Shown piece after piece: positions 8,593 to 16,963 of a DNA stretch of 64,000 nt (position 1 is its first letter; the number at the start of each line of letters is the position of its first letter). The stretch spans positions 1 to 64,000 of the forward strand of contig NZ_CANLZR010000014.1 in NCBI RefSeq assembly GCF_947495705.1. Reading direction: 5' to 3'. The notes beneath the pieces are model-generated. The model was not told the DNA's origin and did not search any database. It worked only from the letters and a program-made list of their open reading frames with translations. The DNA comes from an uncultured Phycicoccus sp. Lineage in GTDB: Bacteria; Actinomycetota; Actinomycetes; Actinomycetales; Dermatophilaceae. A program made the position numbers and the translations under genes.

Positions 8593-8602
8593 AGCCTACG
8601 AT
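8593..8602. promoter_or_regulatory. Overlapping divergent -10 elements
   Basis: The minus-strand hexamer TAGGCT (8598-8593) and the plus-strand hexamer TACGAT (8597-8602) share two base pairs. They precede the ATG at 8584 by 8 nt and the GTG at 8610 by 7 nt. Two polymerases could not occupy both at once, so the genes are expected to compete. Confidence 0.5.
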
Positions 8603-8609
8603 GCGGCTC

Positions 8610-9620
8610 GTGGGCACCAGCGACGCGTCGACGACCGCCCGAACGGCCGACGGGCCCGCCGGGCCACGGGTCGTCGTGCTCGGCCGGCTGCCCGGCGACG
8701 CCGTCGAGCGGCTCCGGGCGAGGCACACCGTGCACTACCGCGACGAGGACAGCACCGCCCCCGCCGAGGAGGTCCTTCGCCTCGTCAGCGGCGCCGACGC
8801 CCTCGTCGTGACCCTGGGCCACCGCGTCGACGCGGCCGTCCTCGATGCCGCCGGCCCGCAGCTGCGGATCGTCGCCAACGTCGCCGTGGGCTACGACAAC
8901 GTCGACGTCGCCACCTGCCGCGAGCGGGGCGTCCTCGTGACGAACACCCCCGGGGTGCTCACCGACGCGACCGCCGACCTCGCGTTCGCCCTCGTCCTCA
9001 TGGTCACGCGGCGGCTCGCCGAGGCCGAGCGCGAGGTCCGCAGCGGGCAGACCGCGGGCTGGGGCATGTTCCATCTGCTCGGCACCTCCGTGCAGGGCAA
9101 GGCGATCGGCATCCTCGGGCCGGGGGCCATCGGGCTCGCCACCGCCCGCAGGGCCCGCGCGTTCGGGATGGACGTGCTGCTCTCCGGCCGCTCCGCGCCC
9201 GACCCCGCCGACGTCCGCGCGCTCCAGGCACGGGTCGTTCCTTTCGAGGAGCTGCTCGCCTCGTCCGACGTCGTCTCCGTCCACACCCCGCTGACACCTG
9301 CGACCCTGCACCTGGTCGACGCGAGCGCGCTGGCCCGGATGAAGCCGGCCGCCTACCTCGTCAACACCGCCCGCGGGCCCGTCGTCGACGAGGCCGCGCT
9401 CGTCGCCGCGCTGGAGGCCGGCACGATCGCCGGGGCGGGCCTCGACGTCTTCGAGGACGAGCCGCGGGTGCATCCGGGCCTGCGGGAGCGGGACGACGTC
9501 GTGCTCCTGCCGCACATCGGGTCCGCGACGATCGAGACCCGGACGGCGATGGCCGACCTCGCGGCCGACAACGTCCTCGCGGTGCTCGCCGGGGACGACG
9601 CGCTCACCCCGGTGGGCTGA
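8610..9620 (+). CDS. D-isomer-specific 2-hydroxyacid dehydrogenase (glyoxylate/hydroxypyruvate reductase-like)
   Basis: 336 aa from the GTG at 8610, chosen because a TACGAT -10 hexamer ends 7 nt before it; an ATG at 8601 would lie inside that promoter. The NAD(P)-binding motif is ILGPGAIGLATA (about residue 160). The catalytic triad is visible: Arg in NTARGPVVDE, Glu in FEDEPRVHP and His in LPHIGSAT. The family reduces glyoxylate or hydroxypyruvate to glycolate or D-glycerate. The convergent glycerate kinase gene, overlapping by 17 bp, fits a hydroxypyruvate-to-glycerate-to-phosphoglycerate route, although the two are not co-transcribed. Confidence 0.9.
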   Translation: MGTSDASTTARTADGPAGPRVVVLGRLPGDAVERLRARHTVHYRDEDSTAPAEEVLRLVSGADALVVTLGHRVDAAVLDAAGPQLRIVANVAVGYDNVDVATCRERGVLVTNTPGVLTDATADLAFALVLMVTRRLAEAEREVRSGQTAGWGMFHLLGTSVQGKAIGILGPGAIGLATARRARAFGMDVLLSGRSAPDPADVRALQARVVPFEELLASSDVVSVHTPLTPATLHLVDASALARMKPAAYLVNTARGPVVDEAALVAALEAGTIAGAGLDVFEDEPRVHPGLRERDDVVLLPHIGSATIETRTAMADLAADNVLAVLAGDDALTPVG

Positions 9621-10752
9621 GGCGCTCGCGGGCGATCCGGGACCCCACCTCGTGGAGCAGCGCGGCGGCCTCCGCCATCGACCGCTCGGGGTCGGGCTCC
9701 AGCTCGCTCAGCGGGTAGGCGGAGGCGAGGCCCAGTCCGTGGAGCTCGATGTCGCCCAGGGTTGTCCGGCCGCAGACTGCGACCGTCGGCACGCCCATCG
9801 ACCCCGCCCGGCGGGCCACCCCCGCGACCGCCTTGCCGGTGGCCGTCTGCGCGTCGAGCGAGCCCTCCCCGGTGATGACGAGGTCCGCGCCCGGGAGCCG
9901 TGGGTCGAGGCCGACGAGGTCGAGCACGACGTCCACCCCCGACCGCCGGGTCGCCCCGAGGGCCGCGACCATCGCGAATCCCACGCCCCCGGCCGCCCCC
10001 GACCCCGGCACCGCCGCGCTGCCGGGGTTGAGGACGTCGGCCCATCGAGTGAGGGCGGCCTCGAGCCGGGCCACGTCCTCGGGAGTCGCCCCCTTCTGCG
10101 GGGCGAACACCGCCGCGGCGCCGTGCGGGCCGAGCAGCGGGCTCGTCACATCGGCCGCCAGAACGAGGTCGACGTCGAGCAGGCGTGGGTCGAGCCCACC
10201 GAGGTCGGCACGCGCGACCCGGGAGAGCCCCGCCCCGCCGTCCGGGACCGGGTGCCCCTCGGCGTCGAGGACCCGCGCGCCGAGCGCTGCCAGCATGCCG
10301 GCCCCGCCGTCGGTGCTCGCCGAGCCGCCGACGCCCACGACGAGGCGGTGCGGGCGCAGGTCGAGGGCGGCGCCGACGACCTCGCCGAGGCCGCGGCTCG
10401 ATGCCTCCAGCGGCCGCAGGACCCCGCCCGGCAGCCGGCTGAGTCCGCACGCGTCGGCCAGCTCGACGACGACCGTTCCGTCCGTCGACGACCACGCCAT
10501 CGTCGCCCGCACGGGCTCACCGGTCGGGCCGTGGACCACCGCGGGGACCGCGGTGTACCCCGCGGCGAGGGCAGCGCTGACCGTGCCCTCGCCGCCGTCG
10601 GCCACCGGGACGACGGCGACGTCGGCGTCCGGGAGCACCGCCAGCACCCCGGCGCGCAGTGCCTCGCCCACCTCGGCCGAGGTGAGCGAACCCCGGAACG
10701 CGTCGCTGGCGACGACGACGCGACGCCGGGTGGTCCCGGGCCCGGTCGTCAC
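9604..10752 (-). CDS. Glycerate kinase (GlxK/GarK family)
   Basis: 382 aa, standard for the family. Signature segments are VASDAFRGSLTSAEV at the N-terminus, VPVADGGEGT, GVGGSASTDGGAGM and VITGEGSLDAQT. The enzyme phosphorylates D-glycerate (to 2-phosphoglycerate in this family). The GTG start overlaps the upstream acetyltransferase stop as GTGA, so the two are translated from one mRNA. Confidence 0.92.
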   Translation of the reverse strand: MTTGPGTTRRRVVVASDAFRGSLTSAEVGEALRAGVLAVLPDADVAVVPVADGGEGTVSAALAAGYTAVPAVVHGPTGEPVRATMAWSSTDGTVVVELADACGLSRLPGGVLRPLEASSRGLGEVVGAALDLRPHRLVVGVGGSASTDGGAGMLAALGARVLDAEGHPVPDGGAGLSRVARADLGGLDPRLLDVDLVLAADVTSPLLGPHGAAAVFAPQKGATPEDVARLEAALTRWADVLNPGSAAVPGSGAAGGVGFAMVAALGATRRSGVDVVLDLVGLDPRLPGADLVITGEGSLDAQTATGKAVAGVARRAGSMGVPTVAVCGRTTLGDIELHGLGLASAYPLSELEPDPERSMAEAAALLHEVGSRIARERLSPPG

Positions 10753-11240
10753 AGGAAGCGGTGCATGACGTGGAGCCCGACCCGGCCGTGCCGCCGGGAC
10801 GTGAAGGCCTCGGGCACCGTCCCGACGACGTCGAAGCCCAGGTCGCGCCACAGGGCGACCGCCCCGGCGTTGGTCTCGACGACCGCGTTGAACTGCATCG
10901 CGGCGTAGCCCTGTGCGGCAGCCCACTCCAGGACCCACACGGCGAGGGTCCGCCCGACGCCGCGACCGCGGGCCTGCGGAGCGACCATGAACGACGCGGT
11001 CGCCACGTGCCGGCCGCGCCCGGGCCGGTTCGGGCCGCTCTTGGCGGACCCGAGGAGCAGCCCGGACGCCTCGTCGACGGCGACGACAGTCACGCCCGGC
11101 GCCGGCTCGTCCCAGAGGGTGCGGATCGCCGCGTCGTCGAGGCTGTCGGGGTAGGCGTAGGTCTCACCGTCGTCGACGATGCCGCGGAAGACGGGGACGA
11201 ACGCGGGCCAGTCGGGGTCCTCGATGGGGCGGATGAGCAC
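10749..11240 (-). CDS. GNAT family N-acetyltransferase
   Basis: 163 aa single GNAT domain. The acetyl-CoA-binding motif A is APQARGRGVGRTL (about residue 90), followed by VETNAGAVALWRDLGF. The substrate is unknown; relatives acetylate amino acids, phosphinothricin-like compounds or protein N-termini. The GTG start lies 6 nt after a TAGGCT -10 hexamer (11252-11247), suggesting a leaderless mRNA that also carries the glycerate kinase gene. Confidence 0.88.
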   Translation of the reverse strand: MLIRPIEDPDWPAFVPVFRGIVDDGETYAYPDSLDDAAIRTLWDEPAPGVTVVAVDEASGLLLGSAKSGPNRPGRGRHVATASFMVAPQARGRGVGRTLAVWVLEWAAAQGYAAMQFNAVVETNAGAVALWRDLGFDVVGTVPEAFTSRRHGRVGLHVMHRFL

Positions 11241-11258
11241 GGCGCCAGCCTAGGTCGG

Positions 11259-11690
11259 TCACCCGTCCGGGTCGCGCAGGTGCAGCCAGGGCCGGTGGAG
11301 CCGGAAGCGTCGGCCCGAGATCTCGTCGACGTCGATGACGACGACGCGGTACTTCTCCTCGGCGACCCAGGGCCGGACGGGCAGCTCCTCGGCCTCGTCG
11401 GCCTCGTCACCCTCCAGCGCCCGGGCCCGGCCGCGGACGACGACGCTGTGCGCCTCCTCGTCACCGACCTCGTCGATCTCGAACGCCACGTCGGAGTCCA
11501 TCTTCAGGCCGAGCAGCTTGCTGCCCTCGTTGCTGCGGAACACGATGCGGTGTCGTGTGTCGACCGCGTAGTTGACCGGCACGAGGTGGACCTCGTCGGC
11601 GAGGTGGAAGGCCAGCCGCCCCAGCTCGTGGCTGCGCAACAGGTCCCAGGACTCCTCGGGGGAGAGCTCGGTGACGGGTGACTCGGCCAT
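11259..11690 (-). CDS. Pyridoxamine 5'-phosphate oxidase-like flavin/heme-binding protein
   Basis: 143 aa split-barrel protein. LGRLAFHLADEVHLVPVNYA and a following IVFRSNEGSKL match the PNPOx-like group common in actinobacteria, which bind FMN, F420 or heme. The exact reaction cannot be told. A strong ribosome-binding site (AAGGAGGAGG) lies 5 nt before the ATG. It does not overlap its neighbours and is divergent from the flavin monooxygenase gene. Confidence 0.82.
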   Translation of the reverse strand: MAESPVTELSPEESWDLLRSHELGRLAFHLADEVHLVPVNYAVDTRHRIVFRSNEGSKLLGLKMDSDVAFEIDEVGDEEAHSVVVRGRARALEGDEADEAEELPVRPWVAEEKYRVVVIDVDEISGRRFRLHRPWLHLRDPDG

Positions 11691-11794
11691 GGTGACCTCC
11701 TCCTTGTGGCGCCGGCTCGGGACCGGTTTCCTACTACGGAGTGTAGTGAGGGTGGCTCGCCGCGGCCAGCGGTGGCGCAGGTAGCGTGCGCCAC

Positions 11795-12997
11795 ATGCGA
11801 CACGAGGCAGGGTCCGAGCCGGCCGACGGGTCCGCCGCCGAGCCCGTCGAGGCCGTCGTCGTCGTCGGCGCGGGCCCCGGCGGGCTCGCCGTGGCCGGCG
11901 CGCTGCGGGCTCGCGACGTCGACGCCCTCGTCGTCGACGCGGCCCCGGGGGTGGGCGACCGGTGGCGCACCCACTACGACCGGCTGCACCTGCACACCCC
12001 ACGCCGGTGGTCCTCGCTCCCCGGCTACCCCATCCCCCGGCGGTACGGCCGCTGGGTGGCTCGCGCCGACGTCGTCCGCTACCTCGAGGAGTACGCGGCC
12101 CACCACCGGCTGCGCCTGCGGCTGGGCGTGGCCGTCCGGCGCATCGACCCGGTGGACGGTGACGCCCCGGCCGGCCGCTGGCGGGTCACCCTGGCCGACG
12201 GGGCCACCGTGCACGCCCACGACGTCGTCGTCGCGACGGGGTACAACCACACCCCCGTGATGCCCGACTGGCCGGGGCGCGACGCGTTCACGGGGCAGCT
12301 GCTGCACGCGCGCGACTACCGCAACGGGGCACCGTGGGCCGGGCGGGACGTCCTCGTCGTTGGCACCGGCAACACCGGCACCGAGATCGCCACCGACCTC
12401 GCCGAGCACGGAGCGGCCGAGGTCCGGCTGTCGGTGCGCACCCCGCCGCACATCCTCGCCCGGGACCGGTTCGGCGTTCCGGCCCAGGCCACCGGCATCG
12501 CCGTCCGCCGGCTGCCGCCGCGGCTCGTCGACCGGCTGGCCGGCGTCCTCGCCGCGGTCCAGGAGCCGGACCTCGGCGACTACGGGATGCCCCGCGCCGG
12601 GCGGGACCTGTACACCCGGACCCTCGAGGGACGGGTGCCGGTGCAGGACGTCGGCATCGTCGACGCCATCCGCTCCGGGCGGGTCCGGCCGGTCGCGGCC
12701 CTGGAGTCCTTCGACGGGGACGAGGTCGTCCTCACGGACGGCACCCGGCTCCGCCCGGCACTCGTCGTCGCGGCGACCGGCTACCGGGCGGCGCTCGAGC
12801 CGCTCGTCGGCCACCTCGGCGTGCTGGGCGAGCGCGGCCTGCCGACCGTCCGGGGGGCCCGGCGCCCCGAGGCCCGGCCGGGGCTGTGGTTCACCGGGTT
12901 CACCAACCCGATCTCCGGGATGCTGCGCGAGCTGGCGATCGACGCCGGCCGCATCGCCGCCGCGGTCAGTGCGGGAGGCGCTCGACCCCGAGGGTGA
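11795..12997 (+). CDS. Flavin-containing monooxygenase
   Basis: 400 aa from the ATG at 11795, 7 nt after a TAGCGT -10 hexamer; a GTG at 11786 is in frame but overlaps that box. FAD motif VVVVGAGPGGLAVAG near residue 25, the monooxygenase fingerprint FTGQLLHARDY (FxGxxxHxxxY) near 160, and the NADPH motif VVGTGNTGTEIA near 185. It is expected to oxygenate a soft nucleophile or ketone using NADPH and O2; the substrate is unknown. The 3' end overlaps the convergent reductase gene by 32 bp. Confidence 0.88.
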   Translation: MRHEAGSEPADGSAAEPVEAVVVVGAGPGGLAVAGALRARDVDALVVDAAPGVGDRWRTHYDRLHLHTPRRWSSLPGYPIPRRYGRWVARADVVRYLEEYAAHHRLRLRLGVAVRRIDPVDGDAPAGRWRVTLADGATVHAHDVVVATGYNHTPVMPDWPGRDAFTGQLLHARDYRNGAPWAGRDVLVVGTGNTGTEIATDLAEHGAAEVRLSVRTPPHILARDRFGVPAQATGIAVRRLPPRLVDRLAGVLAAVQEPDLGDYGMPRAGRDLYTRTLEGRVPVQDVGIVDAIRSGRVRPVAALESFDGDEVVLTDGTRLRPALVVAATGYRAALEPLVGHLGVLGERGLPTVRGARRPEARPGLWFTGFTNPISGMLRELAIDAGRIAAAVSAGGARPRG

Positions 12998-14243
12998 AGT
13001 CGTGGGCGCGGAGCCGGTCGGCGAGCGGGGCGCCGATGCCGGTGGCGGGGGTGAGCACCCCGGCGGCGTCCGGTAGCCCGGCGTCGCCCGCCGCGAGCGC
13101 CAGCGCTGCCTGGCCGAGCATGATCGCGGAGCCCGAGTACCCGGGGTCGTAGGGCGCGGCGACCGTCGCGCGGTAGCGGGCGCCGTTCGTGGCCTCGGCG
13201 GTCACCTCGAAGCGGAACCGGCCCTCGGCCATCTGCTGCTGGGTGGGACCCTCGCCCGCTGCGGGTAGGACCCGGTCGAGCAGGGCCCGGGTCGGGCCGA
13301 ACGACAGCGCGGCGAACCCGGCCAGCAGCCCGGCGGAGACGGCACTCGCCGTCAGCGCCCCGCGGGGGCCGGACCCGTAGTCGGAGTGCTCCGAGTACCG
13401 GAAGTCCTCGCCGTACCCGAGCAGGGACGCCGACCGCGCGACGACGCGGGTGTTGAACGACGCCATGATGAACGGGCCGGTGAAGTGCCGGTTGTCGGGG
13501 TCCCGGCGCACGGGGGAGGCGGCGGCGACGCGGTCGAGCAGGCCGCCGACCCCACCGCGGCGCGGCGAGCGGCCGGCACCGGGAGGGCGGGGCGGCCGGC
13601 CGCCGTCGGCCAGGGCCCACGGGTCGGTGACGATGCGCCGGGTCGACGGGTCGGCCCGCATCTCGATGGCCTGGGTCCGCGCGGTGTCGACGGTGCCGCC
13701 GCTCGGCGCTACCTTGAGGGTGCGGACCGCCAGGCGGGTGCGGCCGAGCTCGGCGCCGTCGGCGCGGGCCGCGTCGGCACAGAGCAGGACGCCGAGGTCG
13801 CTCGGGATGGAGTCGAACCCGCAGGCGTGGACGATACGAGCGCCGGAGCGCTTCGCCGACTCGTGGTTGGCCGCGATGCTGCGGTGCACGAAGAGCACCT
13901 CGCCCGCCAGGTCGCAGTAGTGCGTCCCGGCGCGGGCGCACGCGGCCGCCAGTGGCGCGCCGAACGTGGCGTACGGCCCGACGGTGGTGACGACGACCCG
14001 GGCGCGGGCCGCGAGGTCGGCCACCGCGTCCTCGTCGAGGGCGTCCACGACGAGCAGCGGCCAGTCGGCGGCGCTCCAGCCGAGGTCGGTGCGGACGGCC
14101 TCGAGCCGTTCCTTCGAGCGCCCGGCCAGCCCGATCCGCGTGCCGGCCGGGGCGTGGCCCGCGAGGTGCGCCGCGGTGAGCCGGCCGGTGAACCCGGTGG
14201 CGCCGAAGAGGACGATGTCGAGCTCACGGGGGGCGTCGGTCAT
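12966..14243 (-). CDS. Saccharopine dehydrogenase-like / trans-acting enoyl reductase family protein
   Basis: 425 aa. The N-terminal Rossmann motif is LFGATGFTGRL, followed by LAGRS, TTVGPY, HYCDLAGE and the family hallmark CGFDSIPSDLG near residue 140. Mycobacterial relatives are trans-acting enoyl reductases in lipid biosynthesis. Whether this copy does that is unknown, as no polyketide synthase gene is nearby. The ATG follows a TAGGTT -10 hexamer (14255-14250) by 6 nt. Confidence 0.85.
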   Translation of the reverse strand: MTDAPRELDIVLFGATGFTGRLTAAHLAGHAPAGTRIGLAGRSKERLEAVRTDLGWSAADWPLLVVDALDEDAVADLAARARVVVTTVGPYATFGAPLAAACARAGTHYCDLAGEVLFVHRSIAANHESAKRSGARIVHACGFDSIPSDLGVLLCADAARADGAELGRTRLAVRTLKVAPSGGTVDTARTQAIEMRADPSTRRIVTDPWALADGGRPPRPPGAGRSPRRGGVGGLLDRVAAASPVRRDPDNRHFTGPFIMASFNTRVVARSASLLGYGEDFRYSEHSDYGSGPRGALTASAVSAGLLAGFAALSFGPTRALLDRVLPAAGEGPTQQQMAEGRFRFEVTAEATNGARYRATVAAPYDPGYSGSAIMLGQAALALAAGDAGLPDAAGVLTPATGIGAPLADRLRAHDFTLGVERLPH

Positions 14244-14265
14244 CCGTCCAACCTAGCCTCCGGGC

Positions 14266-15678
14266 TCAGGAGGGGTAGCCGGTGCGCAGGACCTCGGCGT
14301 AGCGCTCGCGGACCTCGGCGCCCCGGCCCGGCGCCACCGGGTCCAGCGTCGTCTCGACGGCGACGTCCCACCCGGGCGCGGTGCTCGCTCCGCTCAGGGC
14401 CCAGGCCGCCTGCCGGGCCGCGCCGCCCGCCACGTACTCGCCGGGCGCGGGCACGGCCACCTGCACCCCGAGCAGGTCGGGAGCGATGCCCCGGACCGCG
14501 CGAGAGGCGGCGGCGCCGCCGATGAGGAGGACGCGCTCGACCGGGCACCCGGCCTCGCGGACCGCGTCGACGGCGCTGGCCAGACCCAGGAGCATGCCCT
14601 CGACGACGGCCCGGGCCAGGTTCTCGGGGGTGGCGTTGGTGCGGGTCAGCCCGTGGATCGAGCCGGTGGCCGTCGGCAGGTTGGGCGTGCGCTCGCCGTC
14701 GAGGAAGGGGACGAGGGTCAGCCCGCCGGCCCCGGGGTCGGCGGCCATGGCCAGCGCGTCGAGGCCGGCGAGGTCGACGCCGAGCATCGAGGCCCCGGAG
14801 GTGAGGACCCGGGCGGCGTTGAGGGTGCACACGAGGGGGAGGAAGCGGTCCTGGGCGTCGGCGAAGGACTGGACGAAGCCGCGGGCGTCGGCGGTCGGCC
14901 GGTCGTGCCGCGCGAAGGCCGTGCCGCTCGTCCCGAGCGAGACCACGCAGTCGCCCTGCTGCAGCCCCAGGCCGAGTGCGGCGCCCATGTTGTCGCCGGT
15001 GCCGGGGGCGACGGCGAGCCCGTCGCGGGTGCGCCCGACGACCTCGGCGGGGCCCGCGACCCGTGGCACCCCGAGGGTCCGCCCCGCGGCCAGCTCCAGG
15101 AGCTCGGGGCGGTACTGCCTCGTGCCGGCGTCGAAGTAGCCCGTGCCCGAGGCGTCGCCGGCGTCGGTGGTCCACTCGGTGAACCCGCCTCCCGCGGCGA
15201 GGATGCGGCCCGTCAGCCAGTCGTGGGGCAGGACGCACCGGGCGGCCCGGGCCATCGCCGCCGGCTCGTGGTCGCGCACCCACCGGAGCTTGGCGGCGGT
15301 GATGGCGGCGAGCGGCACGATGCCGACCGCGTCCGCCCACGCCTGCGGGCCGCCGAGCTCGCGCACGAGGTCGACGGCCGCGCCGGCGGAGCGGGTGTCG
15401 TTCCACAGCAACGCGGGACGGACGACGTCGTCCGCGTCGTCGAGCAGGACCATGCCGTGCTGCTGCCCGCCCACGGCGATCGCGGCCACCCCGTCGAGGA
15501 GGCCCTCCGAGGTGGCCGACTCCCAGGCGCTCCACCAGTGCCTGGGGTCGACCTCGGTGGCGTCGGGGTGGCTGCCGCGGCCGACCCGGAGCACCTCACC
15601 GGTCTCGGCGTCGCACACCACGACCTTGCACGACTGGGTGGAGGTGTCGACACCGGCGACGAGCGGGCGGGCGGGCAT
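14266..15678 (-). CDS. xylB: Xylulokinase
   Basis: 470 aa FGGY-family carbohydrate kinase. The N-terminal phosphate motif is AGVDTSTQSCKVVV, substrate contacts are in GGQQHGMVLLD and WNDTRS, and the C-terminal nucleotide-binding segment is LLIGGAAASRAVRGI. Xylulokinase phosphorylates D-xylulose to xylulose 5-phosphate. Assignment to xylulose is supported by the ROK regulator and xylFGH-type importer encoded 1.3-7 kb away. A GGAGGATCCG ribosome-binding site precedes the ATG. No xylose isomerase gene is in the window. Confidence 0.88.
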   Translation of the reverse strand: MPARPLVAGVDTSTQSCKVVVCDAETGEVLRVGRGSHPDATEVDPRHWWSAWESATSEGLLDGVAAIAVGGQQHGMVLLDDADDVVRPALLWNDTRSAGAAVDLVRELGGPQAWADAVGIVPLAAITAAKLRWVRDHEPAAMARAARCVLPHDWLTGRILAAGGGFTEWTTDAGDASGTGYFDAGTRQYRPELLELAAGRTLGVPRVAGPAEVVGRTRDGLAVAPGTGDNMGAALGLGLQQGDCVVSLGTSGTAFARHDRPTADARGFVQSFADAQDRFLPLVCTLNAARVLTSGASMLGVDLAGLDALAMAADPGAGGLTLVPFLDGERTPNLPTATGSIHGLTRTNATPENLARAVVEGMLLGLASAVDAVREAGCPVERVLLIGGAAASRAVRGIAPDLLGVQVAVPAPGEYVAGGAARQAAWALSGASTAPGWDVAVETTLDPVAPGRGAEVRERYAEVLRTGYPS

Positions 15679-15749
15679 CGGATCCTCCGGGTATGGGCGG
15701 GATGCGGACTCCGTTCATCCTCTCAGGTGGTCCCTCCGGGCCGGGGTCG

Positions 15750-16811
15750 TCAGCGCGCGGCGACCCGGGCGAGGTGCTCGGCGGCCTGGCGTGCCGAGTA
15801 CCGCCGGTCGGCGGCGTCGACACTGGCCCGGTCGTCGACGTCCACACCCGCCCTGCGTGCGGCCGCGAGTGCCTCGGGGCTGTGCAGGTCCGGCGCGACG
15901 AAGCGCTCGGGGGTGACGTCGCGGTCGAGGGCGGCGTACGTGCGCTGCGTCGCGGCCAGGGTGCCGGCCGACCTCTCGGCGGACCGCAGGACGGCAGGCG
16001 TCGCGCGGACCGTCGACCCGGTGAGGTGGGGGCTGACGCTCGGGGTGTACCCGCTCGCGTGGCCGGGCTTGTTCGGGTGGTAGGACTCCACGACCGGGTT
16101 CGACAGCCCGTTGATCCACTCCGGGTCGTCGCACACGGCGTGCCCGACGAAGCGCGACGTCGGGTCGGCGAAGGCGAAGCCGGCCGCGGCGGCCCGCTGC
16201 GCCGTCGTCGAGTTGATGAGGTCGGCCGTCGCGTTGAGGCGGCTCTCCTCGGCGGGGGAGAACCAGGTGAACGCGTTGCAGTCCTCCCCGTTGAAGATCC
16301 TCGGATAGCCGACGACGGTGATCTTGGCGGTGGGGGCCTTGGCGCGGATGCTCGAGTAGAGGGTCGAGAGTCGGCCGGGCAGGGTGTTGCGGATGAACGC
16401 CTGTGCCGTGTCGATGGCACCGTTGCAGTTGCTCATCCACCCCGGCTGCGCGCACTCGGTGAGCACGTCGGCGAAGCCGGCGTCGTTGCCGCCCACGGAG
16501 ATCGAGACGTACGCCGTCGAGGCGGACAGAGCGGTGAGCTGGGTGTTGGTGACGTCGGCCACCGTGGCGCCGGAGCAGGCGCGGAAGGTGAGCGCGTAGC
16601 CCTTGGCCGACGCGATGAGCGAGGGGTAGGCGTGGACCGACCGCAGGCACTGGGTGCCGTCGTCGATGTAGTCACGGGTCCCGGTGCCGGAGGAGTAGCT
16701 GTCGCCGAGGGCGACGTAGGCGGGCGGGGCCGCCAGCGCGGGGGTGAGGGGGAGCGCGAGGGCGGCGGCAGCGGCCAGCGCGGCGGCGGCCATGGCACGT
16801 CGTCGGGACAT
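15750..16811 (-). CDS. Secreted SGNH/GDSL-family esterase
   Basis: 353 aa with a Sec signal peptide (MSRRRAM, an alanine-rich core, ALAAPPA cleavage region near residue 28). The SGNH blocks are clear: nucleophile GDSYSSGTG, GGNDAGF and SYHPNKPGH with the catalytic Asp/His pair. Six cysteines could form disulfides, as in the Streptomyces lipase of this type. It lies between xylB and the divergent ROK gene, so deacetylation of xylan side chains is an attractive inference, but lipids are equally possible. The ribosome-binding site is AGGAGG. Confidence 0.88.
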   Translation of the reverse strand: MSRRRAMAAAALAAAAALALPLTPALAAPPAYVALGDSYSSGTGTRDYIDDGTQCLRSVHAYPSLIASAKGYALTFRACSGATVADVTNTQLTALSASTAYVSISVGGNDAGFADVLTECAQPGWMSNCNGAIDTAQAFIRNTLPGRLSTLYSSIRAKAPTAKITVVGYPRIFNGEDCNAFTWFSPAEESRLNATADLINSTTAQRAAAAGFAFADPTSRFVGHAVCDDPEWINGLSNPVVESYHPNKPGHASGYTPSVSPHLTGSTVRATPAVLRSAERSAGTLAATQRTYAALDRDVTPERFVAPDLHSPEALAAARRAGVDVDDRASVDAADRRYSARQAAEHLARVAAR

Positions 16812-16963
16812 GGGTTCCTCCTGGTCAGGGGTGTCGTGCAGGGGCGCCGGGGCGGGTGAGGTGCGCTCACGCTAGGGGTCCTGTCGCCGCGCCCGCCGGG
16901 GACGGACCCGGGGTTATGCCGATGTGCTTCCCCCCGGATACATGGCTCGCTTATCTTTGGCCC

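Noticed and set aside
7761-8600. Upstream extension of the hydroxyacid dehydrogenase frame
   Set aside because: It overlaps the membrane-protein gene on the other strand, and the family length fits the GTG at 8610.
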